From positions 62,001-126,000 of the forward strand of contig DIUR01000001.1 in assembly GCA_002428265.1 (NCBI GenBank): 64,000 nt of DNA, written 5' to 3'. Each line of letters starts with the position of its first letter. The first letter of the stretch is position 1. Shown in pieces: positions 1-7,770 of the stretch. This DNA is from Bacteriovoracaceae bacterium UBA6153 (GTDB lineage: Bacteria > Bdellovibrionota > Bacteriovoracia > Bacteriovoracales > Bacteriovoracaceae). A program made the translations under genes and the position numbers. Below the pieces are notes generated by a model, which was not told the origin of the DNA, made no database searches, and saw nothing but the letters and a program-made list of their open reading frames with translations.

Positions 1-164
1 AATTAGATTTGAATGAACTGGATTTTAGAGTCAGAAGTCTGATTCAGGCGGCCAGGGTAGATGGTCTGGAAGAGGGAATTATCTGGGATATTATTCAAAG
101 AAAGGTTCCGGAGTACTATCACTTTGCTATGACGGCCAGTTATAGTGGTAAAATCGCGGCTTAA
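1..164 (+). CDS. C-terminal end of an unknown protein (partial)
   Basis: An open frame enters from the left edge with its first full codon at base 3 and stops with TAA at 162-164, giving the last 53 residues of a protein. The visible end is soluble, with an acidic-to-mixed composition (begins LDLNELDFRVRSL and ends SYSGKIAA), and has no motif I recognise. The next gene starts about 90 bases later with its own ribosome-binding site, so nothing ties the two functionally. No function is assigned. Confidence 0.6.
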   Translation, partial: LDLNELDFRVRSLIQAARVDGLEEGIIWDIIQRKVPEYYHFAMTASYSGKIAA

Positions 165-220
165 TGGCCTTTTTACCATGTAGTTTTTTTAGGTTTTAAG
201 TCATTTGAGTTTTAATATTT

Positions 221-253
221 TATAATGCCTCCAAACTTATTAGGAGGCATTAT
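221..253 (+). promoter_or_regulatory. Perfect 11-bp inverted repeat over -10-like box, SD and start codon
   Basis: Bases 222-232 (ATAATGCCTCC) are the exact reverse complement of 243-253, around a 10-base loop. The right arm contains the Shine-Dalgarno GGAGG and the first two bases of the ATG at 252. The left edge reads TATAAT at 221-226, a perfect -10 hexamer, though I see no good -35 box 16-18 bases before it. Either the RNA folds and hides the ribosome-binding site, or the DNA palindrome is an operator over the promoter. Confidence 0.6.
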
Positions 254-788
254 GAAATTTTTTATCGCGTTGATAGCATCTACACTTTTTAGTTCTGCAT
301 TTGCAGCAACAACAATTCAAAAAACATTTGATGGCGGAAACGCTGTTTGTGAAATCAAAGCAGACGTGGGAAGCCGCGCTTATAGACTAAACATCGTTGA
401 CGAAGTTATTAAAGGCGACAAAAGAGAAGTAACTCTTGCTGTAAAGTTTTTTAAATGTGCCCAGACAGATGCAGGTCTACGTTTAGTAAAAAGCTCTGCT
501 GATGAAGTTTTAGATAGCTACATCGTTCTTTCAAGTGGCGCACTAGGAACTGCTCAAAGCACGCTGGCTTCAGCACTATTTATTGCTGTTGATGATTCAG
601 GAACTGTTCTTGCTTCTCAAAATGTTACTCAATCAGGAAGCGAGATGACTGTGAAGTTATCAATCGCTAAAGACCAGCCGACAGCATTTATCCTTGCTGA
701 TTTAGTGTCAAACGTTGATTCAGTATACGGATCAATCGCGGGACTATCAAAGCGCTACGGTGGATTCGTTTTACACTTTAGTAAATAA
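252..788 (+). CDS. Small secreted protein, unknown function
   Basis: 178 residues. The start is placed at 252 because it follows a near-ideal ribosome-binding site (TAGGAGG, 5 bases away) and begins a clean signal peptide: MKFFIALIASTLFSSAFA, with likely cleavage after AFA. An in-frame ATG at 225 would add nine residues inside the inverted repeat and spoil the signal peptide. The mature part (about 160 residues) has two cysteines, no membrane segment and no known motif; it is probably periplasmic or exported. Its stop overlaps the 3' end of the convergent gene by 11 bases. Expression is likely governed by the hairpin or operator at 221-253. The function is unknown. Confidence 0.8.
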   Translation: MKFFIALIASTLFSSAFAATTIQKTFDGGNAVCEIKADVGSRAYRLNIVDEVIKGDKREVTLAVKFFKCAQTDAGLRLVKSSADEVLDSYIVLSSGALGTAQSTLASALFIAVDDSGTVLASQNVTQSGSEMTVKLSIAKDQPTAFILADLVSNVDSVYGSIAGLSKRYGGFVLHFSK

Positions 789-1968
789 GAATATCTTGTC
801 TTTGATTCATGAACTTTTCATGGCCTTGGGTTTCGATTTTCTGTAATTCAGAAAGTGACCCAAGGTTATTCACCCAGTGTCTGACTTCATCTGTTCCATT
901 AATTAAATCGATCGCCAGTTTATGAAATTCATACTCATAGGGCTTATTGTGAAATTCGAACCTTTCACCAAGCTCGCGCTTAAACTCTCTCGTGATCATT
1001 TGGCAAACTGTCCACGATTTAAATTTTTTATTTTCTGTAGGATGGATATGAACACCACCGCAGTTTTGTCCCGCATGCTTTTGGAATGTCGGTAAAAAGA
1101 TAATTGGACGAAGATTAAATCCTTCTGTGAGACCTTCTTCCTTAAATCTTTGTTGCATTTTTTCTACGAAGCTGAATGATTCAATACCAGGGTATCCAGC
1201 GACTTCCAGAGGACGAGTTGTCCCTCTACCTTCACTGATGTTTGTTCCTTCCAGCAAAACTGTTCCTACGAACGTTATAGCTCCCACAGCAGTCGGAAGA
1301 TTAGGAGAGGGAAGGACCCATGGAAGACCTGTGTCTTCGAAATACATTGAGCGTTTCCAATTAAGCATATTGATGACGTCTAAATTACAATCAGTCTTTA
1401 AGACTTTTTGCCCAAACTTCCCAACTTCTCCCATTGTAAGAGAATGCCTTTGAGGAATAGGATAGCGGCCAACAAAAGATTCATATCCTGGTTTTAAAAT
1501 AGTTCCTTCAATCATCTCTCCGCCCACTGGATTCGGGCGGTCTAAAACGACGAGCTTAATATCTCTTCCCACGCATTTTTCCATGATGAGAGAAAGAGTT
1601 GAGATATAGGTATAAACGCGCGTGCCTACATCTTGCAGGTCAATGATGAGTGTATCGAGATCTTTTAACATCTCGTCTGTCGGCGTTCTTGTTTCCGAAT
1701 AAAGTGAGTAAACCGGAATTTTAAAATAGGGGTGAGTGTAATGTGCCGTCTCCATCATGTTGTCTTGAACATCTGTGACGAATCCATGTTGAGGGCCAAA
1801 GAGTTTTGTCAGGCGTTTTCCAAATAACTTTTGAAGAAGAACAACGCCAGTATTAAAGTTCGAATCAATCGAAGCGCTATGGCAAAGGTATCCGATATTT
1901 CCTTTGATACTATCTTGAAGAGATTTATCTGCAATTAAGCGATCAAGACCAGTCACTACCTTTGTCAT
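778..1968 (-). CDS. namZ: NamZ-like exo-beta-N-acetylmuramidase (DUF1343 family)
   Basis: 396 residues, the usual core length for DUF1343. Family landmarks are visible: GYLCHSASID near the N-terminus, KLFGPQHGF (about residues 56-64), LIIDLQDVGTRVYTYISTL (about 108-126), LDRPNPVGG (about 142-150) and the SEGRGTTRPLE segment (about 246-256). Characterised NamZ enzymes remove terminal MurNAc from peptidoglycan fragments and are exported. This copy starts directly with MTKVVTGLDRLI and shows no signal peptide, so it probably acts in the cytoplasm, for example on imported muropeptides. ATG 1968 is preceded by AGGAAG. It is convergent with the secreted-protein gene and overlaps it by 11 bases. Family assignment is firm; location and substrate are inference. 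Confidence 0.88.
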   Translation of the reverse strand: MTKVVTGLDRLIADKSLQDSIKGNIGYLCHSASIDSNFNTGVVLLQKLFGKRLTKLFGPQHGFVTDVQDNMMETAHYTHPYFKIPVYSLYSETRTPTDEMLKDLDTLIIDLQDVGTRVYTYISTLSLIMEKCVGRDIKLVVLDRPNPVGGEMIEGTILKPGYESFVGRYPIPQRHSLTMGEVGKFGQKVLKTDCNLDVINMLNWKRSMYFEDTGLPWVLPSPNLPTAVGAITFVGTVLLEGTNISEGRGTTRPLEVAGYPGIESFSFVEKMQQRFKEEGLTEGFNLRPIIFLPTFQKHAGQNCGGVHIHPTENKKFKSWTVCQMITREFKRELGERFEFHNKPYEYEFHKLAIDLINGTDEVRHWVNNLGSLSELQKIETQGHEKFMNQRQDILIY

Positions 1969-2429
1969 TTTAACTTCCTAGATTCCTGTCGAGCCTGTTT
2001 TAGATTTTAATAATCTAATTTTGGGTGCGGCCGAAATTTTTGTAAAGCTAAATAGACAGATAATTCTAAAATTTCATGTACTCGTCTTGAAATTCAAGGA
2101 TGAGGCAGAGTGAGCGTGTCATGAAGTCTGTTATGAAAAAGCTATTGATAGCGGGAAGTACAGTGCTTTATTATAACACTTAGGAATTTAGACAAAGTGA
2201 GAGTCAGGACAGAAGCGATTGCTATATTAGCAATTAATAGAAAATTTTAAAATCTAAAATATCTTTTCATTTTAACGTATATTTAGACTTAGTAAGTATT
2301 TTTGTGAACACTACACACAATTTCCATACGTACCGCAGTTCCCACTTGGTAGAAGTGGCAATTAATTTATCATTTAATATTGTTAGATTTAGTAATACCA
2401 TCTATAGATAACTTTTTTAGGATTATAAA
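1969..2429. other. 461-base intergenic stretch, no gene seen
   Basis: AT-rich spacer between the divergent NamZ-like gene and the AT-rich gene at 2430. It must hold both promoters. Three short inverted repeats are visible (TAGATT/AATCTA near 2000, ATTGCT/AGCAAT near 2220, CCACTT/AAGTGG near 2342), none followed by a convincing T-run. I found no open frame with a ribosome-binding site and no tRNA-like fold. Confidence 0.5.
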
Positions 2430-3368
2430 ATGAATTTATTCTTAAGATTTTTTGTAGCTTATGCGTTTTTGATTACTAATTTAATGGCAGACGAAAATCC
2501 AAGATTAACGGACGCGGACTATTTTGTCATACACAGCACCCAATTTCCAATGGAGACTATAGATGCACCTCTGGAAGTTTATGATAATAAAGTTCTTCAA
2601 GGTGATCCAATTTATATAATAGATAATAAAAAAATTGTCGATTTAAAGAATGGAAAAAAAGAATACGACTATAAAACATTTTATTCAGTTAGTAAGAAAG
2701 CAGGTATTGAAGGTGATTATCCTGTAAAAGAGCTAAGTAAAATTGAGTTAGATTTTGTGAAGTTAAACTTTAATGTCTATGTGCTTGCGATTGAATCAAA
2801 AGAAAATGATATCCTCAAGATTACTGGCAAAGATCTATATTTTAAAGCAGCAGATAAAAACTTGAAAGCAGGAATCGAAAGAGCCATGCGGTGGAAAAGT
2901 AGTAAGTCACCTGAGGTAATCAAGAAATTGTTAAAAGAAGACGAAGTTTTTAAAACATTTTTTAATAAATTATCAACTTGTGTGAAGAGTAAAAATAATA
3001 CATGTCTATTTAATTTATCTCGCGGTTTTGAAGATGCAGCTATTGAGTGGACGCTTAAACAAAGTCCTGAAGTTTGCGCAAAAATGAGCGAAACTGGAGT
3101 GTATGACCCAGATAACTTTAAAACAGAAATAAAAAATATAAAAAAAGTACTAGTTAACTGGAATTTATATGAAGAGTTTATAAAATTAGATAATCCTAAT
3201 ATGGAAATTTTAGAAATTACTTCTGATTTTGGGAGCAAACAAGATATCTACTTTTCTCTTGAAGGGAATGGGTGTGTAGCTAGTACAAAGTTTGGTATTA
3301 ATATAAAAAAGGAAAAAGGACGAAATACTTTAATGATAATGACATTTATGGCCGGAGAGGGCGGATAG
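2430..3368 (+). CDS. Exported protein of unknown function in an AT-rich islet
   Basis: 312 residues starting with a probable signal peptide (MNLFLRFFVAYAFLITNLMA) and GGATTATAAA ahead of the ATG. The mature protein is lysine-rich and hydrophilic, with three cysteines in the C-terminal half plus one near the end; no domain is recognised. Base composition differs from the neighbours: 2641-2700 has 13 G+C of 60 and 3121-3180 has 11 of 60, against 31 of 60 in thyA at 3841-3900. This and the long flanking spacers suggest recent acquisition or weak selection. The antisense frame across 2777-3238 is taken as a shadow. Confidence 0.7.
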   Translation: MNLFLRFFVAYAFLITNLMADENPRLTDADYFVIHSTQFPMETIDAPLEVYDNKVLQGDPIYIIDNKKIVDLKNGKKEYDYKTFYSVSKKAGIEGDYPVKELSKIELDFVKLNFNVYVLAIESKENDILKITGKDLYFKAADKNLKAGIERAMRWKSSKSPEVIKKLLKEDEVFKTFFNKLSTCVKSKNNTCLFNLSRGFEDAAIEWTLKQSPEVCAKMSETGVYDPDNFKTEIKNIKKVLVNWNLYEEFIKLDNPNMEILEITSDFGSKQDIYFSLEGNGCVASTKFGINIKKEKGRNTLMIMTFMAGEGG

Positions 3369-3610
3369 AATTGTAACAAAGTTCCGAATAAAGTTAAGTG
3401 ATCCTGGGGAATTATCTATTAAAAGAACCCGGATCCTAAACCAATACCGGAATCTACACAATAGATGTGTAAGTTATTCAAAATTCAATAATTACTAGGA
3501 CGTAGATTCCTGAGGGTGACGTTAAAAACTGACTCTTATGATTGATAATCTAGTAGCAGAAAGTTACACTTTTAACTGAGACCACACACCTCACACACAA
3601 GGCAGAACAC

Positions 3611-4405
3611 ATGAAGCAATACCACGACTTGATGGAGCATGTTTTACAAAACGGCGCTAAAAAAGAAGATCGCACTGGAACAGGAACACTTTCAGTTTTC
3701 GGACACCAGGCCCGCTATAACCTGGCCGAAGGATTTCCTTTAGTCACAACTAAAAAACTGCATTTAAAATCTATCATCCATGAACTTCTATGGTTTCTTC
3801 AGGGTGAAACAAATATTAAGTATCTTAAAGACAATGGCGTTTCTATCTGGGACGAATGGGCCGATGAAGAAGGCAACCTTGGTCCTGTTTACGGCTCTCA
3901 ATGGAGAAGCTGGCAGGGAGCAAACGGTGAGACGATTGATCAGATCACGAGTGTTGTTAACCAGATCAAAAAAAATCCAGATTCAAGAAGACTGATTGTT
4001 TCAGCGTGGAACGTAGCTGAAATCGAAAAGATGGCGCTTCCTCCATGTCATGCTTTTTTTCAATTTTATGTAGCTGATGGAAAACTTTCTTGTCAGTTGT
4101 ACCAGCGCTCTGCTGATATCTTTTTGGGAGTGCCTTTTAATATTGCTTCATATGCACTACTAACGATGATGATGGCGCAGGTGACGGGACTTGGATATGG
4201 AGACTTCGTTCATACAATGGGGGATGCTCACTTGTATTCAAATCATATTGACCAGGCAAAGTTACAGTTAACACGCGATTTTAAAATGCTTCCACAGATG
4301 AAGTTAAATCCTGAAATTAAAAATATTTTTGATTTCAAGTTTGAAGACTTTAAGCTCGAAGGCTACGACCCACACCCAACAATTAAAGCTCCAATCGCGG
4401 TATAG
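3611..4405 (+). CDS. thyA: Thymidylate synthase
   Basis: 264 residues, the same length as E. coli ThyA. It makes dTMP from dUMP using methylene-tetrahydrofolate. The dUMP and folate motifs are all present: RTGTGT near residue 21, the GPVYGSQWR segment, the catalytic cysteine in PPCHAFFQFYV at residue 146 (same number as E. coli), QRSADIFLGVPFNI and the MGDAHLYSNHI segment. folA follows 10 bases downstream, the classic pairing, since ThyA oxidises the folate that DHFR then reduces. The start is the ATG after a weak GGCAGAACAC leader; upstream bases 3369-3610 contain no gene and presumably the promoter. Confidence 0.98.
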   Translation: MKQYHDLMEHVLQNGAKKEDRTGTGTLSVFGHQARYNLAEGFPLVTTKKLHLKSIIHELLWFLQGETNIKYLKDNGVSIWDEWADEEGNLGPVYGSQWRSWQGANGETIDQITSVVNQIKKNPDSRRLIVSAWNVAEIEKMALPPCHAFFQFYVADGKLSCQLYQRSADIFLGVPFNIASYALLTMMMAQVTGLGYGDFVHTMGDAHLYSNHIDQAKLQLTRDFKMLPQMKLNPEIKNIFDFKFEDFKLEGYDPHPTIKAPIAV

Positions 4406-4415
4406 GAAATTTTTT

Positions 4416-4904
4416 ATGAACGTATCAATGGTAGTGGCCCATGGCCCAAAAGGTGAGATCGGTCTGGATAATAAGCTTTTATGGCATATTTCAGAAGACC
4501 TTAAAAACTTTAAGAAGATTACTACCGGTAAAATGATAGTGATGGGAAGAAAGACTTTTGAGTCTATTGGAAAACCCCTTCCAAATCGCTCGAACGTTGT
4601 CATTACAAGAGATGAAAATTTTAAAACAGAAGGGGTCATTGTCGTCAATGATCCTATGATGGTTTTTGACCTGGCCCTTGAAGCTGAAGAAGACTTGGGT
4701 GTTGATGATTTTGAAATGATGGTTATTGGTGGTGGTGAAATCTTTAATATCTTCATGCCGTATACTCAGAAAATTTATCTCTCTGAAGTTGAGTACAGTG
4801 GCCCTGCCGATGCTTTTTTTCCACCTCTGGATTATGAAGAGTGGGAAGTGACAAGCAATGAGAAAATGGAAGGATTTACATTTAAAATTTTAAGCAGGAT
4901 TTAA
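4416..4904 (+). CDS. folA: Dihydrofolate reductase
   Basis: 162 residues, typical for DHFR. Reduces dihydrofolate to tetrahydrofolate with NADPH. Recognisable elements are MVVAHGPKGEIGLDNKLLWHISEDLKNFK at the N-terminus (the W-x-x-x-E/D active-site region), the NADPH motif VMGRKTFESIGKPLPNR and the VIGGGEIF segment. ATG 4416 is chosen over an in-frame ATG at 4329 because the upstream one lies inside thyA, while 4416 follows AGGAAATTTTTT and begins the conserved core. Only ten bases separate it from thyA, so it is almost certainly cotranscribed. Its stop overlaps the next, convergent gene by four bases. Confidence 0.97.
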   Translation: MNVSMVVAHGPKGEIGLDNKLLWHISEDLKNFKKITTGKMIVMGRKTFESIGKPLPNRSNVVITRDENFKTEGVIVVNDPMMVFDLALEAEEDLGVDDFEMMVIGGGEIFNIFMPYTQKIYLSEVEYSGPADAFFPPLDYEEWEVTSNEKMEGFTFKILSRI

Positions 4905-5770
4905 TCTAATCCTGCTTGTTTTGCTTCTCTTAAATCACTTTGATAATCTTCTGCCCATTGTTCACGACTGGAGATTTGAACTCCTTTCACGCCGCAAAAT
5001 CTTTTAGCAATACTGCTTATACGCTCTTCTTCTCTGGTGAACTCCAGATAAGGAACAAAGTTTCCGTAAGACTTATCAAAAAAACTCGTATCGCCAAACT
5101 TATAAGAATAATTAAGCGACATGCGAGGAGAGTTGCTGTCTAGAAATCCCACCTCATAACCATTGGGCCCGGGTTTCATTCCCACAATAAGCCAGGCATG
5201 AGACGTGATGCCTTTGATTTGAAGCTTTTGATAAGCTATTTTTTTCTCAACACTCACGTATTGAAAAACTTTTTCCATCATCTCTTTTAAGACTTCTGGT
5301 TTAACGACCGTGTCGCCTTTGAGGCCATCAATCCAGCTTCCTAGTACCACGCCGTCGTAAAGCTGCCAGCTATTAAGCTCACTTTGAATTTCATTTTTAT
5401 AAGTTTCAGAAAACTCTGCAAAATTGGAAAATCCAGGGATGGTGATCATGGACTGGCCAGCTCTGATTTCTTTGATTAAGGCCTTAACTTCTTTTTGCGA
5501 TGGTCTGTTTAGTTCTGGTTTAAAAATGGAAAGATAAAAAATATTGCGCTGAAATCTAGAATGCCACCAGCAGACACCTTGATTAAAGAGTCCGCCATTA
5601 TTTTTAAATGACATCAAATTACTTTCTTCGCTAGAATAACTAGCGAGAATTGAATCATCTTGAAAACGTCCACAGAACTCAACCTTATCTGTAGGAAGAG
5701 AAGAGGAAAATGCATTCATAGACAATAGCGTGAATAAACTACTCGAGAATAAGATCATTTTTAAGTTCAT
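4901..5770 (-). CDS. Exported papain-like cysteine peptidase candidate
   Basis: 289 residues from ATG 5770 (AGAAGAA just before it), beginning with a signal peptide MNLKMILFSSSLFTLLSMNAFSSS. A papain-type arrangement is visible by eye: glutamine and cysteine in NQGVCWWH (Gln64, Cys67), a histidine in SHAWLIVG (His191) and an acid or amide in FLDSNSP (Asp211 and Asn213), in the order C-H-D/N of clan CA. Overall similarity to a named family is not evident, so peptidase activity is inference; it could also be an inactive relative or transglutaminase-like. The gene start lies inside the end of the upstream TPM gene (32-base overlap), suggesting translational coupling in the LemA-TPM run. Confidence 0.6.
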   Translation of the reverse strand: MNLKMILFSSSLFTLLSMNAFSSSLPTDKVEFCGRFQDDSILASYSSEESNLMSFKNNGGLFNQGVCWWHSRFQRNIFYLSIFKPELNRPSQKEVKALIKEIRAGQSMITIPGFSNFAEFSETYKNEIQSELNSWQLYDGVVLGSWIDGLKGDTVVKPEVLKEMMEKVFQYVSVEKKIAYQKLQIKGITSHAWLIVGMKPGPNGYEVGFLDSNSPRMSLNYSYKFGDTSFFDKSYGNFVPYLEFTREEERISSIAKRFCGVKGVQISSREQWAEDYQSDLREAKQAGLD

Positions 5771-6362
5771 TTCTTCTAGAATCCTTTCCTTCTTCATATG
5801 GAAAATAATTTTCCAATACATCTGCAGTGGCAGTAATCGTGTCTTTTAGAGCAGGAACAAGGTTTCCACCCTGAACTTTTTCTGTGAAAGCGACAATGAT
5901 TTCATCCCAAATTTTTTGATCAACGCGCTCTTTTACTCCGACATCAGTGATGATTTTGATTTTATGCTCAAGCATTGAAATAAAAATTAAAACGCCATTG
6001 TGTTTTTTAGTTGTATGAAGTCCGTGATGAAAAAACGCTTCAATCGCCCTTTGAGTGACTTCGTGTTCAATTTCCTGCTTGGTTGTAAGCATTCTAGTGA
6101 AGAAGTGAATCTCAGCTAAAAAATACCCAGCTAATAATCCAGGGATTTGAATCCATAAAAAATAAATAGGGTTAATGATTGAAAGCGGAGAGAAATAAAG
6201 TCCCAGAGAAAATAAGAAAGAGACAATGATCGCTCCTCTGAAGTGAGCGGCAGGGTAGTCGTCACTGCGAGTGATAACCATCGGTACAATTTCACTGCTT
6301 GTTCTTTTTTCTGACTCTGTGATCAGGTCTTTTATTTGTTCTTTTTCGTTGCTCGTTATCAT
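5739..6362 (-). CDS. TPM-domain membrane protein
   Basis: 207 residues from ATG 6362, chosen because AAGGA lies upstream and the protein begins MITSNEKEQIKDLITESEKRTSSEIVPM, the usual opening of TPM domains; a longer in-frame start would add an unlike leader. After about 45 residues come two hydrophobic segments (FRGAIIVSFLFSLGLYF, and another ending GLLAGYFLAE), then the second half of the domain with GVLIFISMLEHKIKIITDVG. This matches the YgcG/psb32-like TPM family lacking a signal peptide, with membrane insertion in the middle. It is the third gene of lemA-TPM-TPM and overlaps the following peptidase-like gene. The biochemical role is not known. Confidence 0.82.
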   Translation of the reverse strand: MITSNEKEQIKDLITESEKRTSSEIVPMVITRSDDYPAAHFRGAIIVSFLFSLGLYFSPLSIINPIYFLWIQIPGLLAGYFLAEIHFFTRMLTTKQEIEHEVTQRAIEAFFHHGLHTTKKHNGVLIFISMLEHKIKIITDVGVKERVDQKIWDEIIVAFTEKVQGGNLVPALKDTITATADVLENYFPYEEGKDSRRNELKNDLILE

Positions 6363-6395
6363 TTTATTGGTCCTTAAAAAATTATTAAAAAACAA

Positions 6396-7130
6396 CTACC
6401 AGCTTCCACTCGAGCCACCGCCGGAGAATCCTCCACCACCGCCGCCCCATGATGAGCCTCCGCTACCACCACCAAAGCCGCCGCCTCCGCCGCCCCAGCC
6501 TCCGAAGCCTCCACCACCAAATCCGCCGCGTCCGCCGCGGCCTTTAGGGAAGACAAACTGCATGAAGAATATAAATCCAAATAGAGCAAATAAAACGAGA
6601 GAAGAGCTGCCATGACGATTGTGACGAGGCTTAACGGCTCCGCCTTTAAAACTTAATTTTTTTCCATCGGCCTGGGCCATAAGCGCCAGCCCTAGAGCTA
6701 CACCGTTATCAAAGTCTTCTTTTTTAAAATAGGGTTTTACTTCATTGATAATTCTATTAGTCGTGAGGTCGGTCAGAGTTCCTTCAAGGCCTCGGCCCAC
6801 TTCAATTCTCATTTTTCTATCATCGAGAGCAATGAGAAAAAGGGCCGCTCTATCGTCGCCCTTTTTTCCAAGCTTCCATTCATCGACGACTTTAATGGAG
6901 TATCCTTCGATGGATTCATCCACTAATTTATCAATGATTAAAACTTGAAACTGAATGCCTTCTGTTTGATAAAAATTCTGCAGAGATTGTGAAATCGCTG
7001 CATGAGCGCTTCTACTTAAAAATTGCGCTTCATCAACCACGGGGCCCGTGAGTGCGGGAATTTCAAGAGCACTGACTTTGAAAGTCAGTGCCATGAAAAG
7101 TATGAGAGTGCTTAAAATATTTTTGAACAT
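6396..7130 (-). CDS. Exported TPM-domain protein with Gly-rich tail (YgcG-like)
   Basis: 244 residues. It has a signal peptide (MFKNILSTLILFMALTFKVSA), then a TPM domain (about residues 25-150) with the hallmark VVDEAQFLS, WKLGKKGDDRAALFLIALDDRKMRIEVGRGLEGTLTD pattern, then one membrane helix (about 175-192) and a C-terminal tail of glycine, tryptophan and serine (about 195-244). This is the standard layout of YgcG-type proteins. Its ATG overlaps the lemA stop as TAATG, so the two are translated together. The proline-rich frame on the opposite strand of the Gly tail is a shadow. The molecular role of TPM proteins is debated; the LemA partnership is widely conserved. Confidence 0.88.
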   Translation of the reverse strand: MFKNILSTLILFMALTFKVSALEIPALTGPVVDEAQFLSRSAHAAISQSLQNFYQTEGIQFQVLIIDKLVDESIEGYSIKVVDEWKLGKKGDDRAALFLIALDDRKMRIEVGRGLEGTLTDLTTNRIINEVKPYFKKEDFDNGVALGLALMAQADGKKLSFKGGAVKPRHNRHGSSSLVLFALFGFIFFMQFVFPKGRGGRGGFGGGGFGGWGGGGGGFGGGSGGSSWGGGGGGFSGGGSSGSW

Positions 7131-7717
7131 TAGAATTTAACCGCAGGAGCGTTTTGTGCTTCCTGGATATTATCAACCTGGAATTGTGGTTTCTTAGCAT
7201 GCTTTAAGAAAATCCCGTTGTACCAAGATGTCGGTGGAACACTAACTAGGTTATTGAAGTTTTTAATGGCTTCAATGTATCTGTTTCTCGCCACTGTAAT
7301 TCTATTTTCTGTTCCTTCAAGTTGCGCCTGAAGATCTAAGAAATTTTGATTAGCTTTCAGATCAGGGTACTTTTCAACAGTCACCATTAAGCGAGATAGA
7401 GCTGACGATAATCCGCCTTGAGCTTGTTGGAATTTTTTCATATTTTCTTCAGTTAACTGGTCTGCTGTAAAGTTAACTTGTGTAGCTTTGGCACGGGCCT
7501 CTACAACTCCTGTTAGAGTCTCTTTTTCGTGAGAAGCATAACCTTTAACCACTTCAACCAGGTTTGGAACCAGGTCCGCACGGCGTTTATACTGGTTTTG
7601 GACTTCTGCCCAGTCGGCGTCCACTTGATTTAAGGCAGTTGGAATACTCTGCATCCCGCAAGATACAGTTAAAAGCATAACGGCGAGTAAGGATAATTTT
7701 AACGATAAATATTTCAT
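7130..7717 (-). CDS. lemA: LemA family lipoprotein
   Basis: 195 residues from ATG 7717. It starts with a lipoprotein signal ending LLTVSCG (modified Cys about residue 21), rather than the plain helix of many LemA proteins. The family signature follows: QVDADWAEVQNQYKRRADLVPNLVEVVKGYASHEKETL, later LMVTVEKYPDLKANQNFLDLQAQLEGTENRI and VARNRYIEAIKNFN, all helical. LemA proteins sit at the cell envelope and nearly always pair with TPM proteins, as here. It is the first gene of the lemA-TPM-TPM-peptidase-like run and is divergent from the U32 gene across about 50 bases, which must hold both promoters. Confidence 0.93.
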   Translation of the reverse strand: MKYLSLKLSLLAVMLLTVSCGMQSIPTALNQVDADWAEVQNQYKRRADLVPNLVEVVKGYASHEKETLTGVVEARAKATQVNFTADQLTEENMKKFQQAQGGLSSALSRLMVTVEKYPDLKANQNFLDLQAQLEGTENRITVARNRYIEAIKNFNNLVSVPPTSWYNGIFLKHAKKPQFQVDNIQEAQNAPAVKF

Positions 7718-7770
7718 AAATGTCTCCAAAGATTTCAGTTTTTTCCTTAAAAATGATATGAGATCAGGAT

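Noticed and set aside
2777..3238. 153-residue minus-strand open frame
   Set aside because: It lies wholly inside the AT-rich secreted-protein gene, where AT richness on the reverse strand gives long frames; no ribosome-binding site was seen.
6271..6615. Proline-rich plus-strand open frame of 114 residues
   Set aside because: It is the antisense image of the Gly-rich tail of the TPM protein and has no ribosome-binding site.
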